Positions 21,820 through 30,714 of a stretch of 36,507 nt of DNA are shown piece after piece; positions within the stretch are counted from its first letter, which is position 1; each line of letters starts with the position of its first letter. The stretch lies in the IMG/VR virus record IMGVR_UViG_3300046557_000366, positions 1 through 36,507 of that record; one strand, 5' to 3'. The position numbers were made by a program, and so were the translations under genes. The stretch is from a virus. Under the pieces are notes generated by a model, which was not told where the DNA came from, made no database searches, and saw only the letters and a program-made list of their open reading frames with translations.

Positions 21820-22166
21820 CGCAGTCCGGTCCCATCCGATGGGACGGCGACATAGCCCTCGCCGCCATGCGCCAGGGCTCCGCCCTCGGCCTACGCCTCG
21901 CCGCCGAGCACGTCCTCGCCGTATCGCGCGGACGGGTGCCGATCGAGGAGGCCACCCTCGAACGCTCAGGCGTCGCCACCGTCGACGAGGCGAACCTCAC
22001 CGCCGCCGTGTCGTACGACACCCCGTACGCGGTGCGCCAGCACGAAGAGTTGAACTACCAGCACGACGCCGGGCGCACCGCCAAGTACCTCGAACGGCCT
22101 CTCATCGAGGAGGCCGACACGGCAACCGCGCTCATCGCCGCACAGGTACGGAGGGCACTGCGGTGA
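21816..22166 (+). CDS. HK97 gp10-like / minor capsid tail-joining protein
   Basis: A 116-aa protein with an N-terminal helix (ALAAMRQGSALGLRLAAEHVLAVSRGRVP) and the YDTPYAVRQHEELNYQHDAGRTAKYLERPL segment that marks the HK97 gp10 / minor capsid family in this gene order. It probably helps in head-tail joining. I take the GTG at 21816, with GGAGGTGA eight bases upstream, over the GTG at 21810, which would be too close to the ribosome site. Confidence 0.78.
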   Translation: MTQSGPIRWDGDIALAAMRQGSALGLRLAAEHVLAVSRGRVPIEEATLERSGVATVDEANLTAAVSYDTPYAVRQHEELNYQHDAGRTAKYLERPLIEEADTATALIAAQVRRALR

Positions 22167-22594
22167 GCTTTCTCGTCGACGTCGTCGACGGCCTCGCCCA
22201 GCTGCTCGCCGCGAACGGCGCCGGGACGTACCGGCCCGATGGCATCTACGCCGCAGGAGAGACCGCCATCACTGACACGGTGATGCCGGACGCCCCCGAC
22301 CGCGTCATCTGCCTGACCGCCTACGCGGGAACCGAGTCTGCCGCCGTCACCGACACCACCGTTTCCGTGCAGGTCCGCACCCGCGCCGGCCAGGACCCGC
22401 GCGACGTCGCCGCCCTCGACGACCAGGTGTTCGCGGTACTGCACGCCGCCGGGCCGCTCGACCTCAACGGCCACCCCGTCGCGCTCATCTACCGCGCCTC
22501 GGCCGCCTCGCTCGGAGCCGACACCACCGGCCGGTTCGAGCGGACCAGCAACTACACCATCCGCGCCAACCGGGCGCATCCCAACCTTGACTGA
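22163..22594 (+). CDS. Tail terminator-like protein
   Basis: A 143-aa alpha/beta protein in the tail-terminator slot directly before the tail tube gene. It opens with FLVDVVDGLAQLLAANG, then PDRVICLTAYAGTES, TTVSVQVRTRAGQDPRDVAALDDQVFAVL, the pattern of minor capsid/terminator proteins that cap the tube. GTG start overlaps the preceding stop. Assignment rests on pattern and order. Confidence 0.75.
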   Translation: MSFLVDVVDGLAQLLAANGAGTYRPDGIYAAGETAITDTVMPDAPDRVICLTAYAGTESAAVTDTTVSVQVRTRAGQDPRDVAALDDQVFAVLHAAGPLDLNGHPVALIYRASAASLGADTTGRFERTSNYTIRANRAHPNLD

Positions 22595-22608
22595 GAGGAG
22601 CCGACACC

Positions 22609-23088
22609 GTGGCTGACATCGCCGCCGAGTCCGCAACCCTGCTCGCCCGCCGCTACCGGCTGGAAATCGACCTGTCGGCGACCGGCACCCCTTCATGGGC
22701 CGTCGTCCCGGGCATGTCCGAGTTCGCCCCGAAAATCGAGCCGACCGACCAGGACTCCACCGACTACGGGTCGGACGGATGGGGACAGGTCACCCGCACC
22801 AAGCTCACATGGTCGGCCGAGGCAACGTTCCTGCGCCGGGCGCACCCCACCACCAAGGCGTTCAACGCCGCTCAGGAAAAGCTCCGCCTCGCGGGCCGTT
22901 CGTTCGGCGCCCTGTCGTACGTGCACGTGCGGTGGTACGACCGCGACGGCCGCGACGGCGACAACTGGGAGGGGCTCGCGCTTGTGACGTGGGAGCCCGA
23001 GGGTGGCGACTCCGAAGAGCTGGAGTCCATCAAGGTCACGCTCACCGGCCACGGCGCGCCGACCGAGATCACCAACCCCGCCACGTAA
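22609..23088 (+). CDS. Major tail (tube) protein
   Basis: A 159-aa protein in the tube position between the terminator and the tail chaperones. It is beta-rich (YRLEIDLSATGTPSWAVVPG, RTKLTWSAEATFLRR, YVHVRWYDRDG, GLALVTWEPEGGDSEELESIKVTLTGHG), with the common tube signature of a late SIKVTLTGHG strand. It has no Ig-like C-terminal extension. GTG start after GAGAGGAG. Confidence 0.88.
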   Translation: MADIAAESATLLARRYRLEIDLSATGTPSWAVVPGMSEFAPKIEPTDQDSTDYGSDGWGQVTRTKLTWSAEATFLRRAHPTTKAFNAAQEKLRLAGRSFGALSYVHVRWYDRDGRDGDNWEGLALVTWEPEGGDSEELESIKVTLTGHGAPTEITNPAT

Positions 23089-23102
23089 GGAGAGTTCCAC
23101 CC

Positions 23103-23588
23103 ATGGCATTTGAAGCACTGGGCGAACTGCTCGACGACGAGCTGCGCCTCCCGCTCGGCGGGAAGACCTACCGCATCCCCGCCCCGTCGGCCGCGATCGG
23201 TCTGCGCACGCAGGCCATCATGCAGGCCGCCGCCATCGCCGCGGACGGCGGCCGCGTAGACGAGACCGTCCTCGCCGACGCAGCCGAACGCGACCTGTAC
23301 GCGGACGTCCTCGGCACCGCGTACGACGAGATGGTCGACGACGGCGTGACGTGGCCGGCCATGAAACACGCCGCCATCACCGCCATGGTGTGGATCGTCC
23401 AGAACAAGGAACAGGCCGAACGGTTCTGGAACTCCGGTGGCGACCCAAATCGTCTGGCCTCGAACAGGCAGCAGCGCCGCAACCCGTCGGGTGCGGCGAG
23501 CTCGACCCAGTCTCGGGGCTCTACGAGTGGTACGAGTACCCGCCCGGCACGGCCCCGCGGAAAGGGCAAGGGCGCGCGCCGCACGTGA
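23103..23588 (+). CDS. Tail assembly chaperone G (0-frame product)
   Basis: A 161-aa chaperone read without frameshift. The folded part (residues 1-115: LGELLDDELRLPLGGKTYRIP, RTQAIMQAAAIAADGG, DEMVDDGVTWPAMKHAAITAMVWIV) is followed by a low-complexity Ser/Arg tail that looks like out-of-frame sequence. It probably helps the tape measure protein fold and the tube form. At codons 115-116 lies the slippery heptamer CCCAAAT, where a fraction of ribosomes shift to make the longer GT protein. AAGGAGAG precedes the ATG. Confidence 0.85.
   Translation: MAFEALGELLDDELRLPLGGKTYRIPAPSAAIGLRTQAIMQAAAIAADGGRVDETVLADAAERDLYADVLGTAYDEMVDDGVTWPAMKHAAITAMVWIVQNKEQAERFWNSGGDPNRLASNRQQRRNPSGAASSTQSRGSTSGTSTRPARPRGKGKGARRT
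23444..23450 (+). promoter_or_regulatory. -1 frameshift slippery site CCCAAAT
   Basis: CCCAAAT matches X XXY YYZ exactly in the 0 frame of the chaperone gene (codons GAC-CCA-AAT, shifting to CCC-AAA). Twenty-four bases downstream a 9-bp hairpin with one bulge can form at 23475-23498 (CGCCGC / GCGGCG, extended by ACC/GGT). This links the G frame to the T frame. Confidence 0.8.
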
Positions 23589-23797
23589 GTTGGCCGCAGA
23601 TCCTCGACGAGTGGCCCATCGTCGAGGCCGACTTGCACGAGATCTACGGCGTGGACGTCGGCGCCCCCGGCCTGCTCGACACCCGTTCGTGGCGATGGCT
23701 ACGGGTGCGCATCTATGGCCTGCTCTCGGCCGACTCCCGCCTGTCTCGACTCAACAACCCCCCACCCGAGCCACCGCGCCCCACGCGCGGCGGCTGA
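23450..23797 (+). CDS. Tail assembly chaperone T extension (-1 frame)
   Basis: This is the -1 frame part of the GT chaperone. After the shift at 23444-23450 the product would be 116 residues of G plus 115 residues here, 231 aa in all. The sequence is well-folded looking and continues the family (CGELDPVSGLYEWYEYPPGT, WPQILDEWPIVEADLHEIYG, TRSWRWLRVRIYGLL), while the 0 frame in the overlap is low complexity. No ribosome site or good start exists for separate translation. This is the usual arrangement just upstream of the tape measure in long-tailed phages. Confidence 0.82.
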   Translation, partial: SSGLEQAAAPQPVGCGELDPVSGLYEWYEYPPGTAPRKGQGRAPHVSWPQILDEWPIVEADLHEIYGVDVGAPGLLDTRSWRWLRVRIYGLLSADSRLSRLNNPPPEPPRPTRGG

Positions 23798-23839
23798 TCC
23801 CGCGCGCACGCGCGGCCACAGACAAGGAGGTGGCCGCGC

Positions 23840-26056
23840 ATGGCGCTTCAAGTGGGCGAGCTCGCCGCAACGATCAGTGTCGACGACAGCCAGGGCGCCG
23901 CCGGACTGCGCCGGTTCGAGGGGCGCCTCAGAACCACCGGAGACCGCGCCGTGTCCGACGCGGGCGACATCGGCCGCGACTCCGGCCAGGCCCTCGGCGA
24001 CGGCCTCGCCGAGGGCGCCGAGGACGGCGCCGACCAGGCCGTCGAGGGCATGGGGAGCAAGCTGCGCGGATTCGCCGCCGCGACCATCGGCGCAGGCATC
24101 GGCGCGGCGCTCATGGAAGGCGTGGCCCAAGCCGTCGAACAGCAGCAGATCACGGCGAAGCTCGGCGCGCAGCTCGGCAAGACGCCGGCCGAAGCGAAGC
24201 GGCTGGGAGAGATCGCAGGCGACTTGTACGCGAACGCGATCACCGAGGACTTCCAGACCGCCGCGGACACCATCCAAGCAACCATGGGTTCCGGCCTGCT
24301 CCCGCCGGGCGCCACCAACGCACAGATTCAGTCCATCTCGACCAAGGTCGCCGACCTCGCGGGCACGTTCGACCAGGAGCTCGGCGGTGTGACGAACGCC
24401 GTGTCGCAGATGCTGCGCACCGGCCTCGCATCGAGCGCCAATGAAGCGTTCGACATCCTCGCGGCAGGCTTCACGACCAGCGCCAACAAAGCGGACGACT
24501 TGTTGGAGACGTTCAACGAGTACTCGACGCAGTTCCGGCGCGTCGGCCTCGACGGACAGACGGCCCTCGGCCTGATCGACCAGGCCGTGAAAGCGGGTGC
24601 GCGCGACAGCGACCAGGTCGCCGACGCCATCGGGCAGTTCGGCGAGCTCGCCCTGTCGAGCAGCACGGGCGTGCAGGAGGCGTTCGCCTCCATCGGGCTG
24701 AACGCCGACACGATGGCACAGAAGATCGGCAAGGGCGGCAGCAGCGCCGAGGAGGCCCTACAGCAGACCCTCGACGCACTGCGCGGCACCAAAGACGAGA
24801 CAGTCAAGCTCAACGCCGCCACTGCCCTGTTCGGCGACCCGGGCACCGTCATGGGCGAGGCCCTGTTCGCGCTGGACCCGGCAACCGCGGCCGCATCGTC
24901 CGGCATGGACAAGGCCGCAGGGGCAACGGACCGGCTCGGCAAGAGCCTGCACGAGACGGCCGGGGCGCGCATCGAGCAGCTCAAGCGCGGGTTTACGCAA
25001 GGGTTCGTCGAGTTGCTCGGCAACACCGTCGTGCCCATCCTCGAAGTGTTCGCCAAGTACGTCACGAAGAACATTGCCGTGATCGGCCCGCTCGCCGGTG
25101 TCGTCATCGGCGTGGCCACGGCCATGGGCGTGTGGACCGTCGCACAGGCGATCTTCAACGCCGTTATGGCTGCCAACCCCATCGTGCTCATCATCGGCGC
25201 GATCATCGGCCTTATCGCCGTGATCATCCTCGCCTACCAGCACAGCGAGACTTTCCGGAACATCGTGCAGACCGCATGGGGCGCGATACAGGCCGTCATT
25301 TCCACGGCCATCGCCGGAATCGCCATCGCCATCAATTGGTTCGCCGGACTGCCAGCGATGCTCGCCGGTTGGTTCGGGCAGGCAGCAGACTGGGCCATCG
25401 AAAAGTTCGTCGGCCTGGTGCTGTGGCTGGTCGGCCTTCCCAACCGCGCAGTGATGGCCCTCGCAGGCCTCGGCGTATCCCTGGCCGGCGCAGCCCGTAA
25501 GGGCTTCACCGCCTTTCGGACCATGGCCGCGACGAAGGTGACCGACTTCATCGGGTGGGTGCGTGGTCTGCCCGGCCGCATCATGAGCGCGATCGGGAAT
25601 CTCAACACGCTCCTGGCCGACAAGGGCCGCGACCTTATCCGCGGCCTGCTCAACGGCGTTCAGTCGATGGGCTCATGGCTGCGCTCGCAGCTGATGTCAT
25701 TCGCCAAGTCAATGATCCCCGGGCCTATCGCGGACGCCCTCGGCATCCACTCGCCGTCGCGCGTACTCGCCGATCAGGTCGGCCAGTGGATCCCGGCCGG
25801 TATCGCCCAAGGCGCCGAGGACAACGCAGGCGTCATCGATCGCACCATGCGAAACCTGGTGTCCGTGCCCACCCCGGGCGCGGCCACGGCCGCCGCAGTA
25901 GCAGCGCAGGCCGGCAGGGCATCGGGCGGCGCGGTGGGCGGCGGCCGCATCGTCCTGGACGTCACCGGCGCGGACAGCGACATGAAGCGGCTCATCCGCC
26001 GCATGGTCCGCGTGGACGGCCGCGGCTCCGTACAGACCGCATTCGGCGCAGCATGA
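23840..26056 (+). CDS. Tape measure protein
   Basis: A 738-aa protein that sets tail length; at about 1.5 angstrom per residue this predicts a tail near 110 nm. It opens with GELAATISVDDSQGAAGLRRFEG, the common start of actinophage tape measures, followed by a Gly/Ala hydrophobic stretch (GFAAATIGAGIGAAL). A long helical body contains PhageMin_Tail-like segments (TMGSGLLPPG, LAAGFTTSANKADDL, GTVMGEALFALDP). Two clear hydrophobic segments near residues 415-465 (IGPLAGVVIGVATAMGVW, IVLIIGAIIGLIAVIILAY) and LGIHSPSRVLAD near 640 complete the family signs. Strong AAGGAGGTG before the ATG. Confidence 0.95.
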   Translation: MALQVGELAATISVDDSQGAAGLRRFEGRLRTTGDRAVSDAGDIGRDSGQALGDGLAEGAEDGADQAVEGMGSKLRGFAAATIGAGIGAALMEGVAQAVEQQQITAKLGAQLGKTPAEAKRLGEIAGDLYANAITEDFQTAADTIQATMGSGLLPPGATNAQIQSISTKVADLAGTFDQELGGVTNAVSQMLRTGLASSANEAFDILAAGFTTSANKADDLLETFNEYSTQFRRVGLDGQTALGLIDQAVKAGARDSDQVADAIGQFGELALSSSTGVQEAFASIGLNADTMAQKIGKGGSSAEEALQQTLDALRGTKDETVKLNAATALFGDPGTVMGEALFALDPATAAASSGMDKAAGATDRLGKSLHETAGARIEQLKRGFTQGFVELLGNTVVPILEVFAKYVTKNIAVIGPLAGVVIGVATAMGVWTVAQAIFNAVMAANPIVLIIGAIIGLIAVIILAYQHSETFRNIVQTAWGAIQAVISTAIAGIAIAINWFAGLPAMLAGWFGQAADWAIEKFVGLVLWLVGLPNRAVMALAGLGVSLAGAARKGFTAFRTMAATKVTDFIGWVRGLPGRIMSAIGNLNTLLADKGRDLIRGLLNGVQSMGSWLRSQLMSFAKSMIPGPIADALGIHSPSRVLADQVGQWIPAGIAQGAEDNAGVIDRTMRNLVSVPTPGAATAAAVAAQAGRASGGAVGGGRIVLDVTGADSDMKRLIRRMVRVDGRGSVQTAFGAA

Positions 26057-26069
26057 AAGGGGGGAACAC

Positions 26070-29000
26070 GTGACGTTCCCGAATACTCCGTTGGACGTGC
26101 GGACCGAAATTCAGGTCGCCTCGACGTGGGTCGACATCACCCGCGACACGTTCACCCGCGACCCGATCACCATCGATCGGGGAGCGGCCGACGAGGCATC
26201 CACGACCGACCCGTCGCGCTGCTCGATGAGCCTCAACAACCGCAGCGGGAAGTACAGCCCGCGCAACCCCATGTCGCCCTACTACGGGCTGATCGGCCGC
26301 AACACACCCTTGCGGGTATCCGTGCCCGGTCCCGAGTCGTACCTCGCCCTGGACGGCTCCACATCGTCGTACGCCCGCACGCCGGACGTCGCCGCGCTCG
26401 ACATCGTCGGCGACCTCGACCTACGAGTCGAAGCAACGGCCGAGGACTGGACCGCTGTCCAGAGTCAGTCCCTGATCGGCAAGTGGGACTCGACGGCCAA
26501 CCAAAGGTGCTACCTGCTGCGCCTCGAACCCGGGTGGCTGACGCTCAACTGGTCGACGGCCGGGAGCGCCACCCTGTTCGTCTCTCGGCCCCTGCCCGCA
26601 CTGCCGCGGCGGGCCGCACTGCGCGCCGTCCTGGACGTCAACAACGGGGCCGGCGGATTCACCGCAACGATGTACTGGGCACCGTCGATGGACGGCCCCT
26701 GGACCATGATCGATGTCCCGTTCACGGCCGCAGGCGTCACGAGCGTGTTCGCCGGTACCCCGCCGCTGGAGGTCGCCCCCATCGCCGCGTCGGGGGTAGC
26801 TCCCCTGACAGGCAGGGTGCACCGCGCCGAGGTCCGCAACGGCATCGACGGCCCCGTCGTCGCCGCCCTCGACACCCGGGCACTGACCCCCGGCACGACC
26901 GGATGGACTGATGCGGCCGGCCGTCTCTGGACCCTCGGCAGTGCGGCCGCGATCAGCGACCGCGAGTACCGGTTCACCGGCGAGGTCAGCACCTGGCCCC
27001 CGCGGTGGGACGTGTCCGGCCGTGACGTGTGGGTGCCGATCGAGGCGGCCGGGGTGACGCGCAGGATGGGCCAGGGGCAGAAGGGCCTCAGCTCGACGCT
27101 GCGCCGCCGTATCCCGTCCGCCCCGGCCCTGCTCGCGTACTGGCCGATGGAGGAGGGCCCCGCCGCCATCGCCAGCGCGTACAGCCCGGTGCGCGGTGTG
27201 AAGCCGTTGCAGTTGACCGGGGTCGATTGGGCCGCCGTCGACACCCTCGGCGGATCCTCGGCGCTACCCACCATCAAGAACCCCGCCACCCTCAGCGCCC
27301 GGGTGCCGACCACAACCACGACCGGTTGGCAGGTCGAAATGGTCTACAACCTGCGCACCCTGCCCACCACACAGACGGAGATCCTGCGCGTGCAGGTGGG
27401 CGGCGCCGCGATGCAAACGGCCGTCCTCTACGCGTCCACGGCCGGAATCCGGATCGAGGCCCGCGACCAGGACGACGCCCTGATCGGGGGCGTCACGTAC
27501 AACGACCCGGGCGCGCTCAGCGCGTTCGTCGGAGTCTGGAACCGCCTTGCGTTCTACACCGGTAACGCGGGTGGCGGCCGCACCATGCTCCAAGCCACGT
27601 GGCGCGACGTCGTGACCAACATCCGCTGGTACGTATCGACGAACCCCATCACCGCACAGGGCCGTGTCGCCGGAGTCTCCGCCACCTGGGGAGCCGGTAC
27701 CGAGGGGATGGGTATCGGGCACCTCGCCGTGTTCGCCACCCCGGGCACCGGGGTCGCAGGCTCGCCCCCCACCAGCACCATTTTCGAGGGGGCGGACAAC
27801 GGATTCACGGGCGAGACGGCCCTCGACCGAATGCGACGCCTCGCCATCGAGGAGGCCACACAGGTCCACCTGTCCACCGTCGACGGCGACACGACCGCGG
27901 CCACCGAGCGCATGGGCCCGCAGCGCCCGGCCCCTCTCCTGTCCCTGCTCGAAGAAGCAGCAGGGACAGACGGCGGGATCCTGTACGAGAACCGCGACCG
28001 CCTCGGACTGATCTACCGCGACCGCACATCGCTCTACAACCAGCGCCCCGCCCTGACCCTGGACTACACAGCCGCGGGGGAGGTACCGCCGCCGCTGGAA
28101 CCGACCGAGGACGACCAGCACCTACGCAACGACGTCACGGTCACGCGGGACGGCGGATCATCCGGCCGGGCCGTCCGCGAGGACGGGCCCCTGTCCGTAC
28201 TGCCACCGCCGGCCGGTGTCGGCATCTACGACGAGGCGGTGACCCTGTCCCTCGGCGACGACACGCAGCCCGAGCGGCTCGCCGCATGGCGCATGCACTT
28301 GGGCACGTGGGACGAAGCCCGGTATCCGACGGTCACGGTGTGGCTGCACACCGCGCCGCATCTGATTCCCGACGTCCTTGCCATGGACATTGGCGACCGT
28401 CTCACCATCGCCAACCCCCCGCCGTGGCTGGCACCCGGTGCGATCGATCAGCACATGCGCGGATACACCGAGACCCTCGCCCCGTTCACGTGGACCATTA
28501 CGCAGAACTGCACGCCCGCCGGGCCGTGGTCGGTGGGCGTGGTCGGCAGCCCGGTGAGCCGGGTGGACACGGACGGATCACAGCTCGCCGCCGATGCAAC
28601 CCCGTCGGCGACGACATTGTCGGTGGCAACCACGGTCGGACGGCCGTGGGTAACTGACCCCCGCGACTACCCGTTTGATCTCAGGGTGGGCGGCGAGGTT
28701 GTCACCGCCGTGGCGGCCGGCCCCGTTCTCGGCGACAACCCCTTGTTGCTGTCCGACCTCACCGGCTGGTCGGGACTCTCGGCGACGATCGCCTACGACA
28801 CCACCGTCGTGCACCGCGCCGCAGGGGCGACCGCCTCAATGCGGGTGACGGGTACGGGCGCAACATCCGCGTCCGCCCCGCAGGCCGTCAACACGGCTGT
28901 CGGCAGCATCACCCCCGGCGCCTCGTACACGATGTCCGGGTGGGTGTACTCACCCGTCGCGTGGTCCGACATGAGGATCGTCACCGACTGGTTCGACGCC

Positions 29001-29309
29001 GCGAATGTGGCTCTCTCAACCTCCCCGTCGGTTCCGATAGCCGTACCCGCCGGTCAGTGGACGTTCATCACGGTGACTGCCACCGCCCCAGCTCTGACAT
29101 CACGGGCCCGGATCCGTGCCCGCATCGGGGCGTCCCCGGCACTGACCGATGTCTCGTACTGGTGGAATCTCCAACTCCGCCCGGACGCCTCGGTGTCCAC
29201 GTCCAGCCCGCAGACGATGACCGTGGTCCGTTCCGTCAACGGCATCACCAAGCCGCAGACCAAGGGCACGCCCGTGAGCCTTGCCCACCCCACCATCGTC
29301 GCCCTTTAG
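26070..29309 (+). CDS. Large tail/tip protein with LamG-like and CBM-like domains
   Basis: A 1079-aa protein that follows the tape measure and appears to combine distal-tail and tip functions. No separate distal tail gene is present. The N-terminus (1-90) resembles a Dit-type belt (ITIDRGAADEASTTDPSRCS). Residues about 92-275 look like a LamG/ConA-like sandwich (ALDGSTSSYARTPDVAALDI, LIGKWDS). A second one begins at LLAYWPMEEG (354) and ends near 560. The middle (about 580-850) fits a hub/tip region. Residues about 890-1045 resemble a CBM4/9 carbohydrate-binding module (TPGASYTMSGWVYSP, PAGQWTFITVTA). It probably binds host surface glycans. GTG start after AAAGGGGGG. Confidence 0.8.
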   Translation: MTFPNTPLDVRTEIQVASTWVDITRDTFTRDPITIDRGAADEASTTDPSRCSMSLNNRSGKYSPRNPMSPYYGLIGRNTPLRVSVPGPESYLALDGSTSSYARTPDVAALDIVGDLDLRVEATAEDWTAVQSQSLIGKWDSTANQRCYLLRLEPGWLTLNWSTAGSATLFVSRPLPALPRRAALRAVLDVNNGAGGFTATMYWAPSMDGPWTMIDVPFTAAGVTSVFAGTPPLEVAPIAASGVAPLTGRVHRAEVRNGIDGPVVAALDTRALTPGTTGWTDAAGRLWTLGSAAAISDREYRFTGEVSTWPPRWDVSGRDVWVPIEAAGVTRRMGQGQKGLSSTLRRRIPSAPALLAYWPMEEGPAAIASAYSPVRGVKPLQLTGVDWAAVDTLGGSSALPTIKNPATLSARVPTTTTTGWQVEMVYNLRTLPTTQTEILRVQVGGAAMQTAVLYASTAGIRIEARDQDDALIGGVTYNDPGALSAFVGVWNRLAFYTGNAGGGRTMLQATWRDVVTNIRWYVSTNPITAQGRVAGVSATWGAGTEGMGIGHLAVFATPGTGVAGSPPTSTIFEGADNGFTGETALDRMRRLAIEEATQVHLSTVDGDTTAATERMGPQRPAPLLSLLEEAAGTDGGILYENRDRLGLIYRDRTSLYNQRPALTLDYTAAGEVPPPLEPTEDDQHLRNDVTVTRDGGSSGRAVREDGPLSVLPPPAGVGIYDEAVTLSLGDDTQPERLAAWRMHLGTWDEARYPTVTVWLHTAPHLIPDVLAMDIGDRLTIANPPPWLAPGAIDQHMRGYTETLAPFTWTITQNCTPAGPWSVGVVGSPVSRVDTDGSQLAADATPSATTLSVATTVGRPWVTDPRDYPFDLRVGGEVVTAVAAGPVLGDNPLLLSDLTGWSGLSATIAYDTTVVHRAAGATASMRVTGTGATSASAPQAVNTAVGSITPGASYTMSGWVYSPVAWSDMRIVTDWFDAANVALSTSPSVPIAVPAGQWTFITVTATAPALTSRARIRARIGASPALTDVSYWWNLQLRPDASVSTSSPQTMTVVRSVNGITKPQTKGTPVSLAHPTIVAL

Positions 29310-29318
29310 GAGGAGCCC

Positions 29319-29711
29319 ATGCCAACTGCCTGGCTGCCAGGAATGATCATCACCGGGGACCGACTCCTGGGGGACCTGATCGAGTGGCAAGACCTGCCGA
29401 TCAAGGGCGCCGCCTCCGACGGCGCACCCGGGCAGTCTCTGCACCGGATCCGCAGACACCCCGACGGACAGGTTGAACTGCAACTGGACGTCGCCATCAA
29501 CACCACCACGAGTGCGGCTATCGCGACGCTACCGACATGGGCGCGGCCGAGCACGGGACTGCGCCGAAGCGCACCAGCGACGAACTCGGCCAACGCCACG
29601 TTGAACGCGCACGTGGACCTGTCCACGACCGGTGACGTAACCCTGTTCGCCCTCACGGCGAACCTGGCCAGCATTACGTGGCTCTCCATCCACATCACGT
29701 ACACCCCGTAA
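29319..29711 (+). CDS. Small tail tip/fibre protein (130 aa)
   Basis: A 130-aa protein starting at an ATG right after GGAGGAG. The first 40 residues (PGMIITGDRLLGDLIEWQDLPIKGA) look like an assembly or adaptor segment; the rest is a beta sandwich with repeated Thr/Ala strands (VELQLDVAINTTTSAAI, TLNAHVDLSTTGDVTLFALTANL, ITWLSIHITYTP). It probably decorates the tail tip. A strong terminator follows, so it closes the tail gene block. Confidence 0.68.
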   Translation: MPTAWLPGMIITGDRLLGDLIEWQDLPIKGAASDGAPGQSLHRIRRHPDGQVELQLDVAINTTTSAAIATLPTWARPSTGLRRSAPATNSANATLNAHVDLSTTGDVTLFALTANLASITWLSIHITYTP

Positions 29712-29729
29712 GAGCCCACACCCCGCCCG

Positions 29730-29757
29730 CCCCGCGCCCTATGGCCGGGGCTTTTTG
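29730..29757 (+). terminator. Strong intrinsic terminator after the tail genes
   Basis: GCCCCG and CGGGGC close a stem that continues through one bulged C with GCC/GGC around a CTAT loop, followed directly by TTTTT. It is one of the best terminators in the window and separates tail and lysis genes. Confidence 0.82.
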
Positions 29758-29776
29758 CATGTCTGGAGACACCACC

Positions 29777-30706
29777 ATGGCAACACCGCTCACCGCGGCT
29801 CGGTTCCTGTCCGCCCTGCGCGGCGCGGACGTCGACGTCGTCGAGGTCGGATCCTGGCGCACCCACAACAGGGCCGGACACGGGGCGTGGGGCCCCATGC
29901 ACGGCATCATGATTCACCACACCGTGACGTCGGGCGTCGCAAGCTCGGTAGCCATCTGCCGCGACGGCCACAGCGACCTTCCCGGCCCGCTCTGTCACGG
30001 CGTAATCGACAAGGCCGGGACCGTGCACCTGGTCGGCTACGGGCGCGCGAATCACGCCGGACTCGGCGACGATGACGTACTCGCCGCCGTCATCGCCGAG
30101 CGCGCCCTACCGGCCGACAACGAAGCCAACACCGACGGCAACGCACGGTTCTACGGCTTCGAGTGCATCAACCTCGGCGACAACAAGGACCCGTGGCCCG
30201 AGGCACAGGTCGAGGCCATAGCCCGCACCGCCGCGGCTATCTGCCGCGCGCATGGATGGGGCGCCGAGTCCGTCATCGGCCACAGCGAGTGGCAGCCCGG
30301 CAAGATCGACCCGCGCGGCCCGATCGGCAAGACCGGCGGGCCCGCACTCACCATGGGGAAGATCCGGGCCCGCGTCGCCGAGCTGCTTGACGCGAAGGCA
30401 CCGAGCAAGCCGTCGACCCCGAGCAAGCCGCCGAAGCCCACGCCGTACACCCCGCCGAAGTTCCCGGCCGGCCTCGCCCCGGGCCGTACGAAGCCGTCGG
30501 CGCGGAGCTTGCAGCGCGCGCTGAAGGCCGCCGGATACCTCGCCAAGAGCGTGCCCGAGGCCGACAACTACGGCCCGCAGACTCAGGCCGCCGTCGCCCG
30601 CTTCCACAACGCGCACACGCAGTACCGCGCCGCCGGAAAGCAGCACGATCCGGCGATCGGCCCCAAGGGTTGGGCCGCCCTGTTCCGCCTCGCCTACGGC
30701 AAGTAG
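29777..30706 (+). CDS. Endolysin: N-acetylmuramoyl-L-alanine amidase with peptidoglycan-binding domain
   Basis: A 309-aa lysin. The Amidase_2-type catalytic domain covers about 20-195: MHGIMIHHTV with the zinc His (47/48), FYGFECINLG and GHSEWQPGKIDPRG with the second zinc His (169) and Asp (178). It cuts the bond between muramic acid and L-alanine of the peptide stem. A Pro/Lys/Ser linker (about 212-233) joins a PG_binding_1-type domain (about 236-305; LQRALKAAGYL, YGPQTQAAVARFHNAH). No signal peptide is seen, so release depends on the holin. I chose the ATG at 29777, with GGAG eight bases upstream, over an in-frame ATG at 29759 next to the terminator. Confidence 0.93.
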   Translation: MATPLTAARFLSALRGADVDVVEVGSWRTHNRAGHGAWGPMHGIMIHHTVTSGVASSVAICRDGHSDLPGPLCHGVIDKAGTVHLVGYGRANHAGLGDDDVLAAVIAERALPADNEANTDGNARFYGFECINLGDNKDPWPEAQVEAIARTAAAICRAHGWGAESVIGHSEWQPGKIDPRGPIGKTGGPALTMGKIRARVAELLDAKAPSKPSTPSKPPKPTPYTPPKFPAGLAPGRTKPSARSLQRALKAAGYLAKSVPEADNYGPQTQAAVARFHNAHTQYRAAGKQHDPAIGPKGWAALFRLAYGK

Positions 30707-30714
30707 CCGCCCCA

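Noticed and set aside
29759-29776. Endolysin start at 29759
   Set aside because: The codon sits at the end of the terminator T run without a ribosome site. GGAG precedes the ATG at 29777.
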